Source: Ehretia macrophylla (Eukaryota > Streptophyta > Magnoliopsida > Boraginales > Ehretiaceae). Taken from it: DNA of 64,000 bases. This document shows positions 32,560 to 45,652 of this stretch, piece after piece (positions within the stretch are counted from its first letter, which is position 1; each line of letters starts with the position of its first letter). Where the stretch lies: assembly GCA_037974665.1 (NCBI GenBank), contig CM075768.1, forward strand, positions 9,159,501 to 9,223,500, written 5' to 3'. The position numbers and the translations under genes are program-made. Below the pieces are notes generated by a model, which had not been told where the DNA came from, ran no database searches, and saw nothing but the letters and a program-made list of their open reading frames with translations.

Positions 32560-33404
32560 TTACTTCTTTTAATATTATGAAAGGTTATACAAATGAGACC
32601 GCAATGACAGTAAACGCAGGCTTTGACATAATCTTGAGAAGGGTTGGGTTGGGGTCGTTACAGGTAGTATCAGAGCTTAGATAGCTCATAAGCCGGGATA
32701 GGATCCTCGGTCAATGGGTAGTTGTTTTCAGGGTTATGTGTTTAGCATAATCATGTGTGCTTAATATGTTTATCTGTTAAGTGTGAATCTATAGATTGCA
32801 TACTTAATTGTGCTAGAATTGACTAAATATGTTATTAACTGTATACATGTATTACCCGCAAAATGGTAAGTAGCTCCCCTCCCTTGAAAGCGTGGGTTAG
32901 TAACAGATTTTCTCAAATGTGAATCAACCGAAGAATGAACAGTTGACCGGTAGTTTGTGGTAGTCTGGAAACAGTGTTCAATGCTCGGAGCTTGATCGGC
33001 TGTTGGTATTTCCTCAATCAGAATTCTTGAAGTTCTTCTTTTGTATCTTTACTTGGACTTCTTGCTTGGACTTCTTAATCGGTATTTTCTCTGGATTTCT
33101 TACCCAGTGATCTTATTTGGAATTCTGAATTGCCTTTATTTTGCATTCTTATTTCGGGAATTCTCATTACATATGTCTCTTGGTATTATTATCGGGGTTT
33201 CTTACTCGTATTCTCGCTAGGAGTTCTTGTACTTTATTCTTTGGTAAATAATCCAGGTATTCCTATTCAAGACTCATGTTTAGAATTCTTACTTGGCATT
33301 CGGAATTCAATCTTGTGCATTGGGCCAGAGATACTGTAGCTCGAGAGTAAGTATCAAATGAAGAAATAAATTGCGAGGACGCAATTTTTATAAAGGGATG
33401 AGGA
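32560..33404 (+). mobile_element. Family B: ~100 bp LTR end plus extra internal region
   Basis: 32560-32662 matches the last ~100 bases of the B LTR (compare 44795-44897 and 48902-49004). It is followed by primer-like TAGTATCAGAGC at 32665 and a 742 bp interior homologous to 44898-45652, ending in a hairpin with arms AATTGCG and CGCAATT at 33369-33386 and a purine tract. An LTR then begins at 33405. With the B element to its right this makes the order LTR end, interior, LTR, interior, LTR. Confidence 0.8.
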
Positions 33405-35201
33405 TTTAATACCCGAGCTCGACCATGCATTTGCATGTATTTATCTATATTTATTTATTTCATTATGCTTGGAAAACGTGCCTTTGTGATTACTTGCTTG
33501 CATTTTATTTATAATAAATTGTCTCATTATTTAAGATCAACTTGAATTTAGTTGATAGTGACCTACTAGACGTTCTTAGTTCTCCTAACATGAATTAAAT
33601 GCAACTTAGAAAATATGCTAAGTCAAGCATATCAAACTAAGCATTCGTTTCAAAAGAGAAAGATTAACTCGATTAGTGCATTTTTGAGTAATGAAAAATA
33701 GAAATATTAAATTTAGAATCTTTCCTTTCATTTTAAAACTTACATAGAAATGGCTTAGTTTGATTAATTAGGGTTTATAGGGCAGTGATATAGTGACTAG
33801 GCAGATAAGTGATAAACACCATTTAATTGTTTTGTAAATTGTCTTGGTAGGAATAACAATCTTCATTTAGTAAATGGAGCGTTACTATACTAGTTAGGAG
33901 TTGATATAAAATAATTGTACTAATCTTAGGAATAGATAAGTCGTTAATAAATTTGATGTTAGTTTAATCTACTAAGTAATTTAGATAAATTGGAAAATTA
34001 GGGTTGGTTCTAAATGCTAAATTAAAGAAATTAACTTTTATTAGTAGATTAATTCTAAAATGAATTGGGCATTATAGGAAATTTAATAAAATGAAATAAT
34101 AGCATGAGTTATGATTCATTAAAAATCTATTAGTTGAATCATTAAAGATCTATTACTGCCCAAATTAGGAGATCTCGTATCGTAATTTGTAGTATCGAAT
34201 CATCGTCATCCTCAGTAATCTTATCTTAGTAAAAGAAGAAAATTAGTTTATTGGCTAACTGGCTTGAATCAACTAGTACCTAAAATATATTTATAGTACA
34301 TTGTATCTATTATTTGAAAATAACATGTGTATATGAATTGTATAGAAATTATAATGGCGTCTTACTTAATCATTCGATCTCATAATCACAAAGCCCTATA
34401 TTGAGATTATCTTTCAAATTGGGAATCTAACATTTACATATGCGTAACGTAATTTGATAAATGATATAGTTGTATAGTTTACTAGTTATACTACTTAACC
34501 CATAATATGTGCACATAAACTTCATCACCGAGCGGGAAAAATATGATTTCTCCTTAGCAAAGACTCTTATCTGCTAGATACCTTATTGTGCCACCCAAAC
34601 TAGATATAGCAACATTCTTAGCAAATTAATATCTAGCTATGTACAATAGACAACACCTAAGCATCGACGGCAGCCATTTGATTTGTCTTTATTAGAATTA
34701 AGCACATCAATTACTATTTATAACAAACTCACATTAATCAGCAACCTACACGTCCTTTACTACCCACGTAGGGAAATATCATACCAATACCTAGTTTAGC
34801 TTAGTCATTCGGCTATACCTTCAGGGACAGCTACCTGGTTCGTTTTTGTTGTTAGCATAAGCCTTACAAGCACACATAGCAGCAGATAATTTCCATGAAA
34901 TTATAGAAGCTCTTAGCAATCGCCACCTTATGTTAAATCACCTATCTGCTTAGGCTGCAATGATTTCTTATCCTAAGTATACACAAACTTAAACTTATCA
35001 GTAGTGAATCAGCACCATCCTACCATAAGGTGTTAACACTACCTTCTTCATCATTGTTTATTATAAGCCAATAACATCACAGTTCAGCCATGCACGATAT
35101 TGTGCCTCCACGCAGCAGTCTGCTTCATGCTACCTATCACCATAGTTGTAATCATAGTAAATAATTATGAGCACCATTCGGAACCAATTAAAAACTGAAC
35201 G
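33405..35201 (+). mobile_element. Element B middle LTR, first part
   Basis: Matches 45653-47442 nearly base for base. It begins TTTAATACCCGAG (TGTAATACC in the right LTR) and is interrupted after GAACG (35197-35201) by element C. It continues at 43334. Confidence 0.85.
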
Positions 35202-38200
35202 TGTAACACCCGAGACCTAGAGAATGCATATATCATTCTTTTGCATATATTTGTACATTTACTTGTTTAAATGTTTTTTTGTTATAAATGTGCAATTAAG
35301 TGTTTAATTGTCTTTTATATGCAATTACATGTTTAATTAAGTTTTAATATTAAAATTATGAGTTTATTTAATTTAGTTAATTAGTAAATATACATTTATA
35401 TTATTTTCACAAAAGTTTTTAAAGAAAACTTCATTTAATTGAGTATTTACTTAATTAAAAGCTTCTTTTCAAAAATCATTATTCATTAGTTTTTTCGAAC
35501 GTTTAAATTTTTTTGATTTCGCATTTTTTTATATTACGTGACTTATGTGAGGCATGAAAAAAGTATAATTTTGAGCATAACATATCGGGAGTCTGAAATA
35601 CAAAATTATTTTTCTATCGTATGAATAGTAACTAACTAAATTGTATTTAAAGGACTTTTAAATTTCATTTATTGACTTTTTCTTCTAAATTGTAAAATAG
35701 TGTTCTAAGTATTTTAAAATTTAGTCTACTATTATTTATTGATCCAAGACTTTGTAAAATTAATTTAGAAACAAACCAGAAAGTTTAAAATATACGTTTC
35801 GCGAGGAAGAGTAACGTTTTAAAGCAAAATAGTGAAAATATTCCAATATAACTCATTCTTTGACTTGTTACTTTTCTACATATTATATAAAGCCAAAACA
35901 ATAGCTCAAAATGGCAAAAATCAGCCAAAAAGTCCAAAAAAAAAAAGCCAAAAATAAGAGTTACGGGAATAGTAACTTTTATTCAAAAAATTGCTCAATT
36001 TGATCTTCCAAGTTTGTAGAGTTGATTCCAAACCAACCAAAAGCTTCCTCCTTGCTTGCCATTGTCTTGTGTGGTGAGGGATTTTATCAAAAATTGCATT
36101 TTAGTTAATTTTGAGTTTATGTCAAAATATGCAAATCGTGATAAATGATTTGTTTCTTGTTATTATTGCTTCAAATATGCTTAAATATGTATGTAGAGCA
36201 AACTTTTGTTGTTAGTTAGCTTTTTGAATGGTTGAAAATGGTGGTTGGTGCATTGAAGAAGATGATGAATAGAAAATTCTAGGGTTTTTGCTAATTTTTG
36301 CCAATGAGGTTGATTTCATACAATCTAGAGATGCTTTAGGTGCTAATGAACTTAGAATAATGATTAAATGCAGTTAGATTGAAAGAAACTTGGATAAATT
36401 TGCATAATTGACTAAAAATACTTACTTTATAAAGGGATTTTCGGGTTAAACGTAAATACGGGTGAATTTGGTTGATATATTTGGTGTTCTTAGAGTGAGG
36501 AGGTTCTAGAAGTGCTTTTCTAACGCTTGGTTGGGCATCGGTTAAGGTACTTGTAGTTATAATGCATTACGAGGAAATCGGGGCTTTTGCGGTTAATGTG
36601 GATAAATAGGTGAACTTGAGGGTTCTAGGGGTGTCATAAAGTATGGTTTGGAAGATAGGATAACTCGTTTGGGGATCTTGAACCTTGTCTTTTGGTTTGG
36701 AGCTAAATAGTATAGTTTAACAAAGGGGTTTTGCGTAAAAGGGTTAACCGTGTGTAATTGAATGACAAAATTGGTACCTACTGGGCATGGAAGCACTTTT
36801 GGTGCTCATGTGGCATTGAATTGAGGGGCGGTTTAGGTAGCTATAATTCAAAAATGACTCGAGGCCTTCCCGAGCTTTTGTGTCAAAAATGGGTTTTTAA
36901 TGCTTGAATAGGTGTCTTTTAGTGACCTTAGTGATATAGGATAGTTGGGTTGTGGAAGTGTACCTTATGTTTCTTACAAGCGTAAAATTTGTGTTAATGG
37001 ACAAAGGGGTTAAATGACTAAGGTTGAGATTCGTGTTGTAATTGTGTAAATGCTACTTTACATGTTTTGTAAAGCTTATGGAATGATTGGATCGTGGGTT
37101 GTGTGGCTTTGTTTTGGTATAAGCTTGAATTGGGCTAATGGGGCTACTTGGAGTTTAATGTTAGACTTGGGTTAAAGTGTGACTTCATGTGATTGAGGGG
37201 TATCATAAGAAGTTTGGAAGTGATTAGTGTGGTTAAGTTGTGAATTGAAATGCCTTAGGTGTTAATGTGTTGCTTGTATGAGATCTTTATATTGAAATCT
37301 AATGTTATATTGCTATTTGTCATAAAGTGTTTAGTTGTATTGTGTGAACTAAATTGTAAATGTATTGTGGAATGCTACTTTTGGCACGAGATGAGGTTTG
37401 GAAGAGTTCATGGTCTATCGAGGTGAGGGTTGCATCATACTTGGCATCTTAATTGAGTTATTATTTTTCATTATGGTGGTTATTGTGTAGTTAATGAGTT
37501 ACTGTTTATTTACCTTAATTGTATTGTTTTTGTGCTCGTTATATACTATCTAGAAAGTATTATTTGTTATCTAGTTACAATTGCTTGTAATTCATTAATT
37601 TATGAGGGCGATCTACTTTGTTGTCCCTCATTTATTATTTTGCTTCGTATCGCTTCCTATTATTGTCATATTGTCATTGTCTTTAAGTGTATTGCATAGT
37701 GGTTACGCAACCATAGTGTCAGGGGCGGATGTATTGGATATCGGCTGGGCAGCAACAGGCTTGCCAATGGACATTCGATCTCCATGCTCGAGTCCCTCAC
37801 TCGCCTGGTCCGAAGATTGCCAGGGAGTGTTGGGTCGTAGGATTTCGGGGTACATCCGGAGTACACCCACTGGAGTGTTTAAGGTTTATGCCAGCACAGT
37901 GATCGAGATTCGTGGATCGTTGTTCGAGAATTGAAGAATTGAAGTAATAAGGGTTATCGATTGTATCATTTTTAAATGTGGTAATTAATTGCTTTCTATT
38001 CTTTATTGCTTATTGTTATTATTGTTTGATGTTCCAAAGTTGCATTGCACGAATCCCCTTATAAATGTTTCCCGTAACTGTTCCCCTCCCTCACTGAGTA
38101 TACATTATTTATATACTCATTCCTCATCATGAATCTTTTAGGTTATAGTCAAAGAAAGTAAAGTTCGTGTTTCATGATAGTTCGTGCTTGAAAGGATGCA

Positions 38201-38646
38201 TAATGTGTTATGTAGCATGGATTGTAAAATGTTGGAAAGATGTTCTTTTGATGAGGTATATGTATTCAAAGTATAACTAATGGATTTCAAGTTAATTAGA
38301 TCCTTAGGGTAGTTTGATTTCATAGTTTATGTAATAGGATAGCGTAGTTTATATTCAATGCATGTATGTAGTTATTTTAAGGAAGAGTAGGTTAATCTTT
38401 GTATTCGGAAATGTACATTTGAATGTGAACTTTTGTTGCGAACCAAGGCTCGGATGTCCTTGAGGAGTTGTTGTATGTTTGGACACAGTACTGGTCCATT
38501 TATATGTTGTGTGCAGGTAAACTGTTCGTCCTATAAACAGGGGAAACTCCATCCGTTTTCCTTAAATTTTGTGATCGGGTTGGAATTGGGTTAAGAATAG
38601 CATGGTTAATAGAGTCTCCGGTCTCGTGAGAGATCGGGGCGTTACA
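35202..38646 (+). mobile_element. Element C 5' LTR
   Basis: TGTAACACCCGAG...GGGGCGTTACA. TATA-like TATATAAAG at 35884-35892, donor-like GTG|GTGAGGG at 36074, H1 at 37602-37631, GC-rich block about 37690-37975, H2 at 38096-38118 and TTTTAG|GTTATAG at 38141. If the TATA box is real, both stem-loops are in the transcribed leader. Confidence 0.85.
37602..37631 (+). other. Conserved LTR stem-loop H1 (element C)
   Basis: Arms ATGAGGGCGAT and GTTGTCCCTCAT pair at eleven positions (two wobbles) around loop CTACTTT, with the unpaired T in the 3' arm. The 3' LTR copy (42286-42310) has decayed but keeps the loop. Confidence 0.7.
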
Positions 38647-39882
38647 GGTGGTATCAGAGCTTAGTTAGCTCTCAGCCGGGATAGGGTCCTCAGTCTGTTG
38701 GGTAGCAAATCTTGAATGTGTGCTTGTTAGGTGTGTCTTGAAAGTGTCTGCTTGTATGTGAGATTGTGTATCTTGACGTGAATGTGTGCACCTATGTGAT
38801 AAAGTTGTGTGCTATGTGCTAAATGCGTGTTAAGTGAAGTGAAGTGACTAAATGTGAATCAAATTGACCTCGTAAATTGAAGTTACCTCGTGAATTGTTA
38901 TTTGCTTGAATTATTGCTTGTAAAGTGTATATTTGAATGTCTTGAATATGTTGTGATTCGTACTTAAATGACTTTGTTGATTAAACTGTTTTATAAACTC
39001 TTTTGCAATCATGCTTGCATAATAGCTTTATACATATGTGATATCTTGGCATTCATACGTAACCCGATGAAATGGTAAGAAAGTCTTCTCCCTTCTCCTG
39101 ATGAGAGATGATTAGAGGCAGACCCTCCAGGTTATGTGGACTAGCATCGGTGAGAGGTCTTTCATTTGATTAGCCTTTGTTTGGGGAGTTGGTGTTTATA
39201 TTTCGGTTTGATTATTGGAATTCTTCTAAGGTATTCTCTTGTGCTCAACAATCATGAATGAGTGGATTTCCTTGGGGTTTCTACATGGTGGTTCTTATCG
39301 AGGTACTCTTTTGGTATTTTCTTATTGGCACTTCTCGGCGGACTTGGTATTTGGGATTCTAATCAGACTTCTTGTCTTGTGTTATCTACGGTATTCTGTG
39401 GAGCTCGCATGGGGTTTCTTATTAGCATTTTAGGACAGTATTATCATTCTGAATACTTATTGGATTTTTATTGAAGATCTTTTATTGGTATTTTCTCAAC
39501 ATCCTTATTTGGAACTTTGGACAGAATTTTTTATTCGATACGTGCCCCTCCCCCCCCCCCCCCCTCCCCCCTCTCCCGTCCCGCCCCCGCCCCCGGGCAC
39601 CATATATGGTGATTGTAATCAGAGGGGTCCTTGTTCAGATTTCTAGATGGCATTTTTAATAGAAGCCTTTATTTGGCTACCTTTCTTGGGATTTCTTATA
39701 AGGATTTCTTTTCGGTATCCTTGATGGATTCCTTGGTGGTATTCATATGGAATCTTATTAATGATATTCTTGTTCGACTACTTGTCTTTGCCAACAGTTT
39801 TGACCAAAGTTGTGACAACTATTGGGGAGTTCTTTTGAGAATAAGGAATTTCAAGGACGCAATTTTTTTAAGAGGGAAAGGA
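38647..39882 (+). mobile_element. Element C internal region
   Basis: Primer site at 38649-38660, a stretch rich in TGTGAAT/TGTGCT words, then from about 39190 to 39840 the degenerate TTCTTATTTGG-type repeat shared with the other non-coding elements. A poly-C tract interrupts it (39545-39598). It ends with arms AATTTCA and CGCAATT (39847-39865) and the purine tract AAGAGGGAAAGGA. The small open frames here are repeat artefacts. Confidence 0.75.
39545..39598. repeat. Poly-C / G-quadruplex-prone tract
   Basis: About 50 bases of almost pure C with isolated T, G and CG. The minus strand therefore has five or more runs of three or more G, fitting a G-quadruplex pattern. Absent at this point from the interiors of B, F and A. 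Confidence 0.85.
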
Positions 39883-42800
39883 TATGACGCCTGAGACCTA
39901 GAGAATGCATATATCATTCATTTGCATATATTTGTACATTTATTTGTTTAAATGCTTATTTGTTATAAATGTGCAATTAAGTGTTTAATTGTCTTTTATA
40001 TGCAATTACATGTTTAATTAAGTTTTAATATCAAAATTATGAGTTCATTTAATTTAGTTAATTAGTAAATATACATTTATATTATTTTCACAAAAGCTCT
40101 TAAAGAAAACTTCATTTAATTGAGCATTTAGTCAATTAAAAGCTTATTTTCAAAAATCATTATTCATAATGTTTTTCGAACGTTTAATTTTTCCGATTTC
40201 GCATTTTTTTTATATTATGTGACTTATGTAAGGCATGAGAAAAGTGTAATTTTGAGCATAGCATATCGAGAGTCTGAGATACAAAATTATTTTTCTATCG
40301 TATGAATAGTAACTAACTAAATTGCATTTAAAGGACTTTTAAATTTCATTTATTTACTTTTTCTTCTAAATTGTAAAACTAGTCTTCTAAATATTTTAAA
40401 ATTTAGTCTACTATTATTTATTGATCCAAGACTTTGTAAAATTAATTTAGAAACAAACCAGAAAGTTTAAAATAGACGTTTCGCGAGAAAAAGTAACGTT
40501 TTAAAGCAAAATAGTAAAAATATTCCAAAATAACTCATTCCTTGACTTGTTGACTTTTCTACATATTATATAAAGCCAAAAAATAGCTCAAAATGGCAAA
40601 AATCAGCCAAAAAGTCCCAAAAAAAAAAGCTAAAAATAAGAGTTACGGGAATAGTAACTTTTCTTAAAAAAATTGCTCAATTTGATCTTCCAAGCTTCTA
40701 GAGTTGATTCCAAACCAACCAAAAGCTTCCTTCTTGCTTGCCATTGTCTTGTGTAGTAAGGGATTTTCTCAAAAATTACATTTTAGTTGATTTTGAGTTT
40801 ATGTCAAAATTTGCAAATCTTGATAAATGCTTTATTCCTTGTTATTATTGCTTCAAATATGCTTAAATATGTATGTAGAGCAAACTTTTGTAGTTAGTTA
40901 GCTTTTTGAATGGTTGAAAATGGTGGTTGGTGCATTGAAGAAGATGATGAATAGTAAATTCTAGGGTTTTTGCTAATTTTTTCCATTGAGGTTGATTTCA
41001 TACAATCTAGAAATGCTTTAGGTGCTAATGAACTTAGAATAATGATTAAATGTAGTTAGATTGAAAGAAACTTGGATAAATTTACATAATTGACTAAAAA
41101 TGCTTACTTTATAAAGGGGTTTTCGGGTCAAACGTAGATCCGGGTGAATTTGGTTGATATATTTGGTGTTCTTAGGGTGAGGAGGTGCTAGAAGTACTTT
41201 TCTAACACTTGGTTGGGCATCGGTTAAGGTACTTGTAGTTATAACCCATTAAGGAAAAATCGAGGCTTTTTGCGGTTAACGTGGATAAACGAGTGAACTC
41301 GAGGGTTCTAAGGGTGTCATAAAGTGTGGTTTGGAAGATAGGATAACTCGTTCGGTGATCTTGAACCTTGTCTTTCGGTTTGAAGCTAAATAGCATAGTT
41401 TAGCAAAGGGGTTTTGCTTAAAAGGGTTAACCATGTGTAATTGAATGATAGAATTGGTACCTACTGGTCATGGAAGCACTTTTGGTGCTTATGTGGCATT
41501 GAATTGAGGGACAATTTAGGTAGCTATAATTCAAAGTGACTCGGGGCCTTCCCGAGCTTTTGTGTCAAAATGGGTTTTTAATGCTTGAATATGTGTCTTT
41601 TAGTGACCTTAGTGATGTAGGATAGTTGGGTTGTGGAAATGTACCTTATGTTTCTTACAGGCGTAAAATTTGTATTGGTGGACAAATGGGTTAAATGACT
41701 AAGGTTGGGATTCGTAATGTAATTGTGTAAATGCTACTTTACATGTTTTGTAAAGCTTATGGAACGATTGGATCGTGGGTTGTGTGGCTTTGGTTTGGTA
41801 TAAGCTTGAATTGGGCTAATAGGGCTACTTGGAGTTTAATGTTAGACTTGGACTAAAGTGTGACTTCGCGTGATTGAGGGGTATCATAAGGAGTTTGGAA
41901 GTGATTAGTGTGGTTGAGTTGTGAATTGAAATGCCTTAGGTATTGATATGTTGCTTGTATGAGTTCTTTATATTGAAATCTAATGTTATATTGCTACTTG
42001 TCATAAAGTGTTTAGTTGTATTGTGTGAACTAAATTGTAAATGTATTGTGGAATGCTAGTTTTGGCATGAGATGAGGTTAGTAAGAGTTCTTGGTCTATC
42101 GAGGTGAGGGTTGTATCGTACTTGGCATCTTAATTGAGTTATTGTTTTTCATTATGGTGGTTATTGTGTAGTTAATGAGTAACAGTTTATTTACTTTAAT
42201 TGTATTGTTTTTTGTGCTCGTTATATACCATCTAGAAAGTATTATTTGTTATCTAGTTACAATTGCTTGTAATTCATTGATTTCTAAGGGCAATCTACTT
42301 TGTTGTCCTTCATTTATTATTTTGCTTCATATCGCTTCCTATTATTGTCATATTGTCATTGTCTTTAAGTGTATTGCATAGTGGTTGTGCAACCATAGTG
42401 TCAGGGGCAGATGTATTGGATATCGGCTGGACGGCAGCGGGCTTGCTAGTGGACATTCGATCTTCATGCTCGAGTCCCTCACTCGCCTGGTCCGAAGATT
42501 GCCAGGGAGTGTTGGGTCATAAGATTTCGGGGTACATCCGAAGTGCACCTACTGGAGTGTTTGGGATTTATGCTGACACAATGATCAAGATTCATTAATC
42601 GTAGTTTGAGAATTGAAGAATTGGAGTGATAAGGGTTATCAATTGTATCCTTTTTAAATGTGGTAATTAATTGCTTTCTATTGTTTATTGCTTATTGTTA
42701 TTAATGTTTGATGTTCCAAAGTTGCATTGCACGAATCCCCTTATAAATGTTTCCCGTAACTGTTCCCCTCCCTCATTGAGAAAACATTATTTGTATATTC

Positions 42801-43328
42801 ACTCCTCATCATGAATCTTTCAAGTTATAGCCAAAGAAAGTGAGGTTCGTGTTTCACAATAGTTCGTGCTTGAAAGGATGCATAACGTGTTATGTAGTGT
42901 GGATTGTAAAATGTTGGAAAGATCTTCTTTTGATGAGGTGTATGTATTCAAAGTATAAGTAATGTATTTCAAGTTAATTAGATCCTTAGGGTAATTTGAT
43001 TTCATAGCTTATGTAATAGGATAGCGTAGTTTTTATTCATTGCATGTATATAGTTATTTTAAGGAAGAGTAGGTTAATCTTTGTATTCGGAAATGTACAT
43101 TTGATTGTGAACTTTTGTTGCGAACCAAGGCTCGGATGGCTTTGAGGAGTTGTTGTATGTTTGGACACGGTACTGGTCTATTTATATGTTGTGTGCAGGT
43201 AAACTGTTCATCTTATAAACAGGGAAAACTCCGTCCGTTTTCCCTAAATTTTGTGACCGGATTAGAATTGGGTTGAGAATAGCATGGTTAATAGAGTCTC
43301 CGGTCTCATGAGGGATCGGGGCGTTACA
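39883..43328 (+). mobile_element. Element C 3' LTR
   Basis: Near-identical in layout to the 5' LTR. It begins TATGACGCCTGAG, with two changes from TGTAACACC in the terminal region, and ends GCGTTACA followed by TAATG. TATA-like TATATAAAG at 40567-40575; donor-like GTA|GTAAGG at 40756. Confidence 0.85.
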
Positions 43329-43333
43329 TAATG

Positions 43334-44897
43334 AGGTTCTTATACAAGGGGACCTTGCATCTTAACGGAAAACACACAAGACAAATCACATACATATATA
43401 TATACACATTTCGCAACATCCATGAGCAACGAGTAAGGTGAGGAATTTTTATAAAATTGCATGTAGGTTTATCTCGATTATGTAGGTATATGGTTAGAAT
43501 AATGTTAATTTATATGTATAACAATCAGCATGAGGTCATGTGAGGAGATTTTATTGAAAGCCACATCTTATATGTTTATATGATTATTATATACTTATAG
43601 CGTTATTTGTTATTTTAATATTCTAGCTTGAGATCTATAACATGCTTGTTAATATTCTTCATTTATTAAAAGTAGTATTTGAATTAAAATTGACTTTGAT
43701 AATGTATTAGCTAAGAGTTAATTGTTACTAATTAATGTGGAATTTATCACTTTAAGTGACAACAAAGAGTGATTGTAAATACGTTCTTCTAACTGCTTGT
43801 AACTCTTGAATATTGAACTGAAGGACGTTGATTTGATTATGTTATTAACCTTAAGGAATTTGAATATGATTAACTTGAATTATCTTGAACTTCTGATTGT
43901 TGAAAGTATATGTTTGGGGACAACCTCTTTTGTTGTTTTCCACCTACGTGCTTATCGAATTGCGTATCAGCTGTGTGTTATGTGGCAACTTGTGCATGCT
44001 TGTATGTTACTTGATTAAGGGTTGCAACCTCAGGCATGATAGCTATCACGAACGCGGGGAGGCATAGGGCTTGTCGGTGCTCCCGTGACTATCGTGGTCC
44101 TATTCCCTCTCCCGCTTAGCGATCTCCACCCTCGGGGAGTTGGGTTATAGAATTCGGGTACAATACGGAGTACCCTGTTATGAGAGATAAGAAGTTGTGA
44201 TCTTGATTTGGGGCTGGTCACGTCTAGAAGTGTTATTGAAATGTATCCTTTGCAATGTGACATGATTAAGTACTCTCGCTTGGCATTCCACCCTTGGAGA
44301 GGAAAATTGATTGTTTATTTAAATGTCATTACTATTATTGATATGCGACTCGAATGTGATAATAATTTTATACTAGTTATCATATGTATTTTATGTGGAT
44401 AGTTTTTTAATATTACCGTACGTGAATTGTATCATGACTATCAAAAGGGCCTGACCAAAAGCGTTTTCAAAACTCTTCTATTCCATCCTCATTAAGCTTC
44501 CCCGATAGCTCACCCTCTTTTATTCCCCTATTACAGGTGCAGCTTAGCTTGAAATGGAAGTTGACATTTTGTGCTAAAGTGGAATGATTGCGTGCTCGAA
44601 GCTTTTTGCAGACATGTTTTGATCCAAGTTGTAAAAGTTATAGTTTGTTTGTATTATTCTCGGGTAGAAGGATAGCTGCTGCAGAAACCCTAGTTAGTAG
44701 AATAGCTGGGTAGCTTTCATGGCTCGGATGATGTAACACCCTTTGTATCGGAATTACTATTCATTAACTAGTTGTTATTAAAAATCTTTATACTTTACTT
44801 CTTTTAATATTATGAAAGGTTATATAAATGAGACCGCAATGATAGTAAACGCAGACTTTGACCTAATCTTGAGAAGGGTCGGGTTGGGGTCGTTATA
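43334..44897 (+). mobile_element. Element B middle LTR, second part
   Basis: Continues the LTR cut by C and matches 47443-49004. Contains donor-like AAG|GTGAGG at 43438, H1 variant at 43916-43941 (loop CTCTTTT), the GC-rich block, TGTATCCTTTGC and TTACAG|GTGCAG at 44536. Ends GTCGTTATA, followed by primer site TGGTATCAGAGC (44900-44911). Confidence 0.85.
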
Positions 44898-45652
44898 GGT
44901 GGTATCAGAGCTTAGATAGCTCATAAGCTGGGATAGGATCCCCGGTCTGTGGGTACTTGTTTTCAAGGATATGTGTTTAGCATAATCATGTATGCTTAAT
45001 GTGCTTATCAATTAAGTGTGAATCTATAGATTACATGCTTAATTGTGTTAGAAGTGATTGAATATATTATTAATTGTATACGTGCATTACCCATAAAATG
45101 GTAAGTAGTCCCCACCCCTGAAAGTGTCGGCTACTAACAAATCTTCTCAAATGTGGATCAACTGAAAAAGGAATAATTGATCGGTGGTTTGTGATAATGT
45201 TCAATGCTCGGAGCTTGATCGGCTGTTGGTATTTCCTCAATCAGAATTCTTGAAGTTCATCTTTGGAATCTTTACTTGGACCTCTTAATCGGTATTTTCT
45301 CAGGATTTCTTACTCGGTGATCTTATTTGGACTTCTAACTTGGATTTCTAAAATAGGGCCTTTATTTGCCGTGTATATTGCCTTTATTTGGGATTCTTTT
45401 TTCGGGAATTCTCATTACATATGTCTCTTGGTATTCTTATCGAGGTTTCTTACTCATATTCTTGCTTGGTGTACTTGTACGATATTCTTCGGCAGACGAT
45501 CCAAGTATTCCTATTCAAGACTCATGTTTGGAATTCTTACTTGGCATTTGGAATTCAATCTTGTGCATTGGGCTAGAGATACTGTAGCTCAGGAGTAAGT
45601 AACAAATGAAAATATAAATTGTGAGGACGCAATTTTTATAATGGGAGGAAGA
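44898..45652 (+). mobile_element. Element B internal region
   Basis: 755 bp: primer site, then the degenerate TTCTTATTTGG repeat (about 45240-45600), arms AATTGTG and CGCAATT at 45617-45634 and the tract ATGGGAGGAAGA. No gag or pol. Frames of up to 111 codons are artefacts of the repeat. Confidence 0.8.

Larger units (their letters stand above)
35202..43328 (+). mobile_element. Element C: non-coding LTR retrotransposon inserted in element B
   Basis: Two 3.44 kb LTRs (35202-38646 and 39883-43328) flank a 1236 bp interior with no coding sequence. The empty site is seen in the other B LTR near 47432-47446. The target duplication is GAACG on the left and TAATG on the right, so two of the five bases have changed since insertion. 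The primer site TGGTATCAGAGC lies at 38649-38660. Confidence 0.88.

Noticed and set aside
32560-33404. Independent solo insertion of a new element at the left edge of B
   Set aside because: Its LTR end and interior match B over their whole length and run straight into the B LTR without a duplication between them; a tandem array explains it better.
37602-37934. Frames of about 100 codons repeated in several LTRs (37602, 42353, 30397, 14930, 20070)
   Set aside because: They overlap the GC-rich conserved LTR block; frames differ between families while base pairing and nucleotide words are kept, which favours a nucleic-acid signal over a protein.
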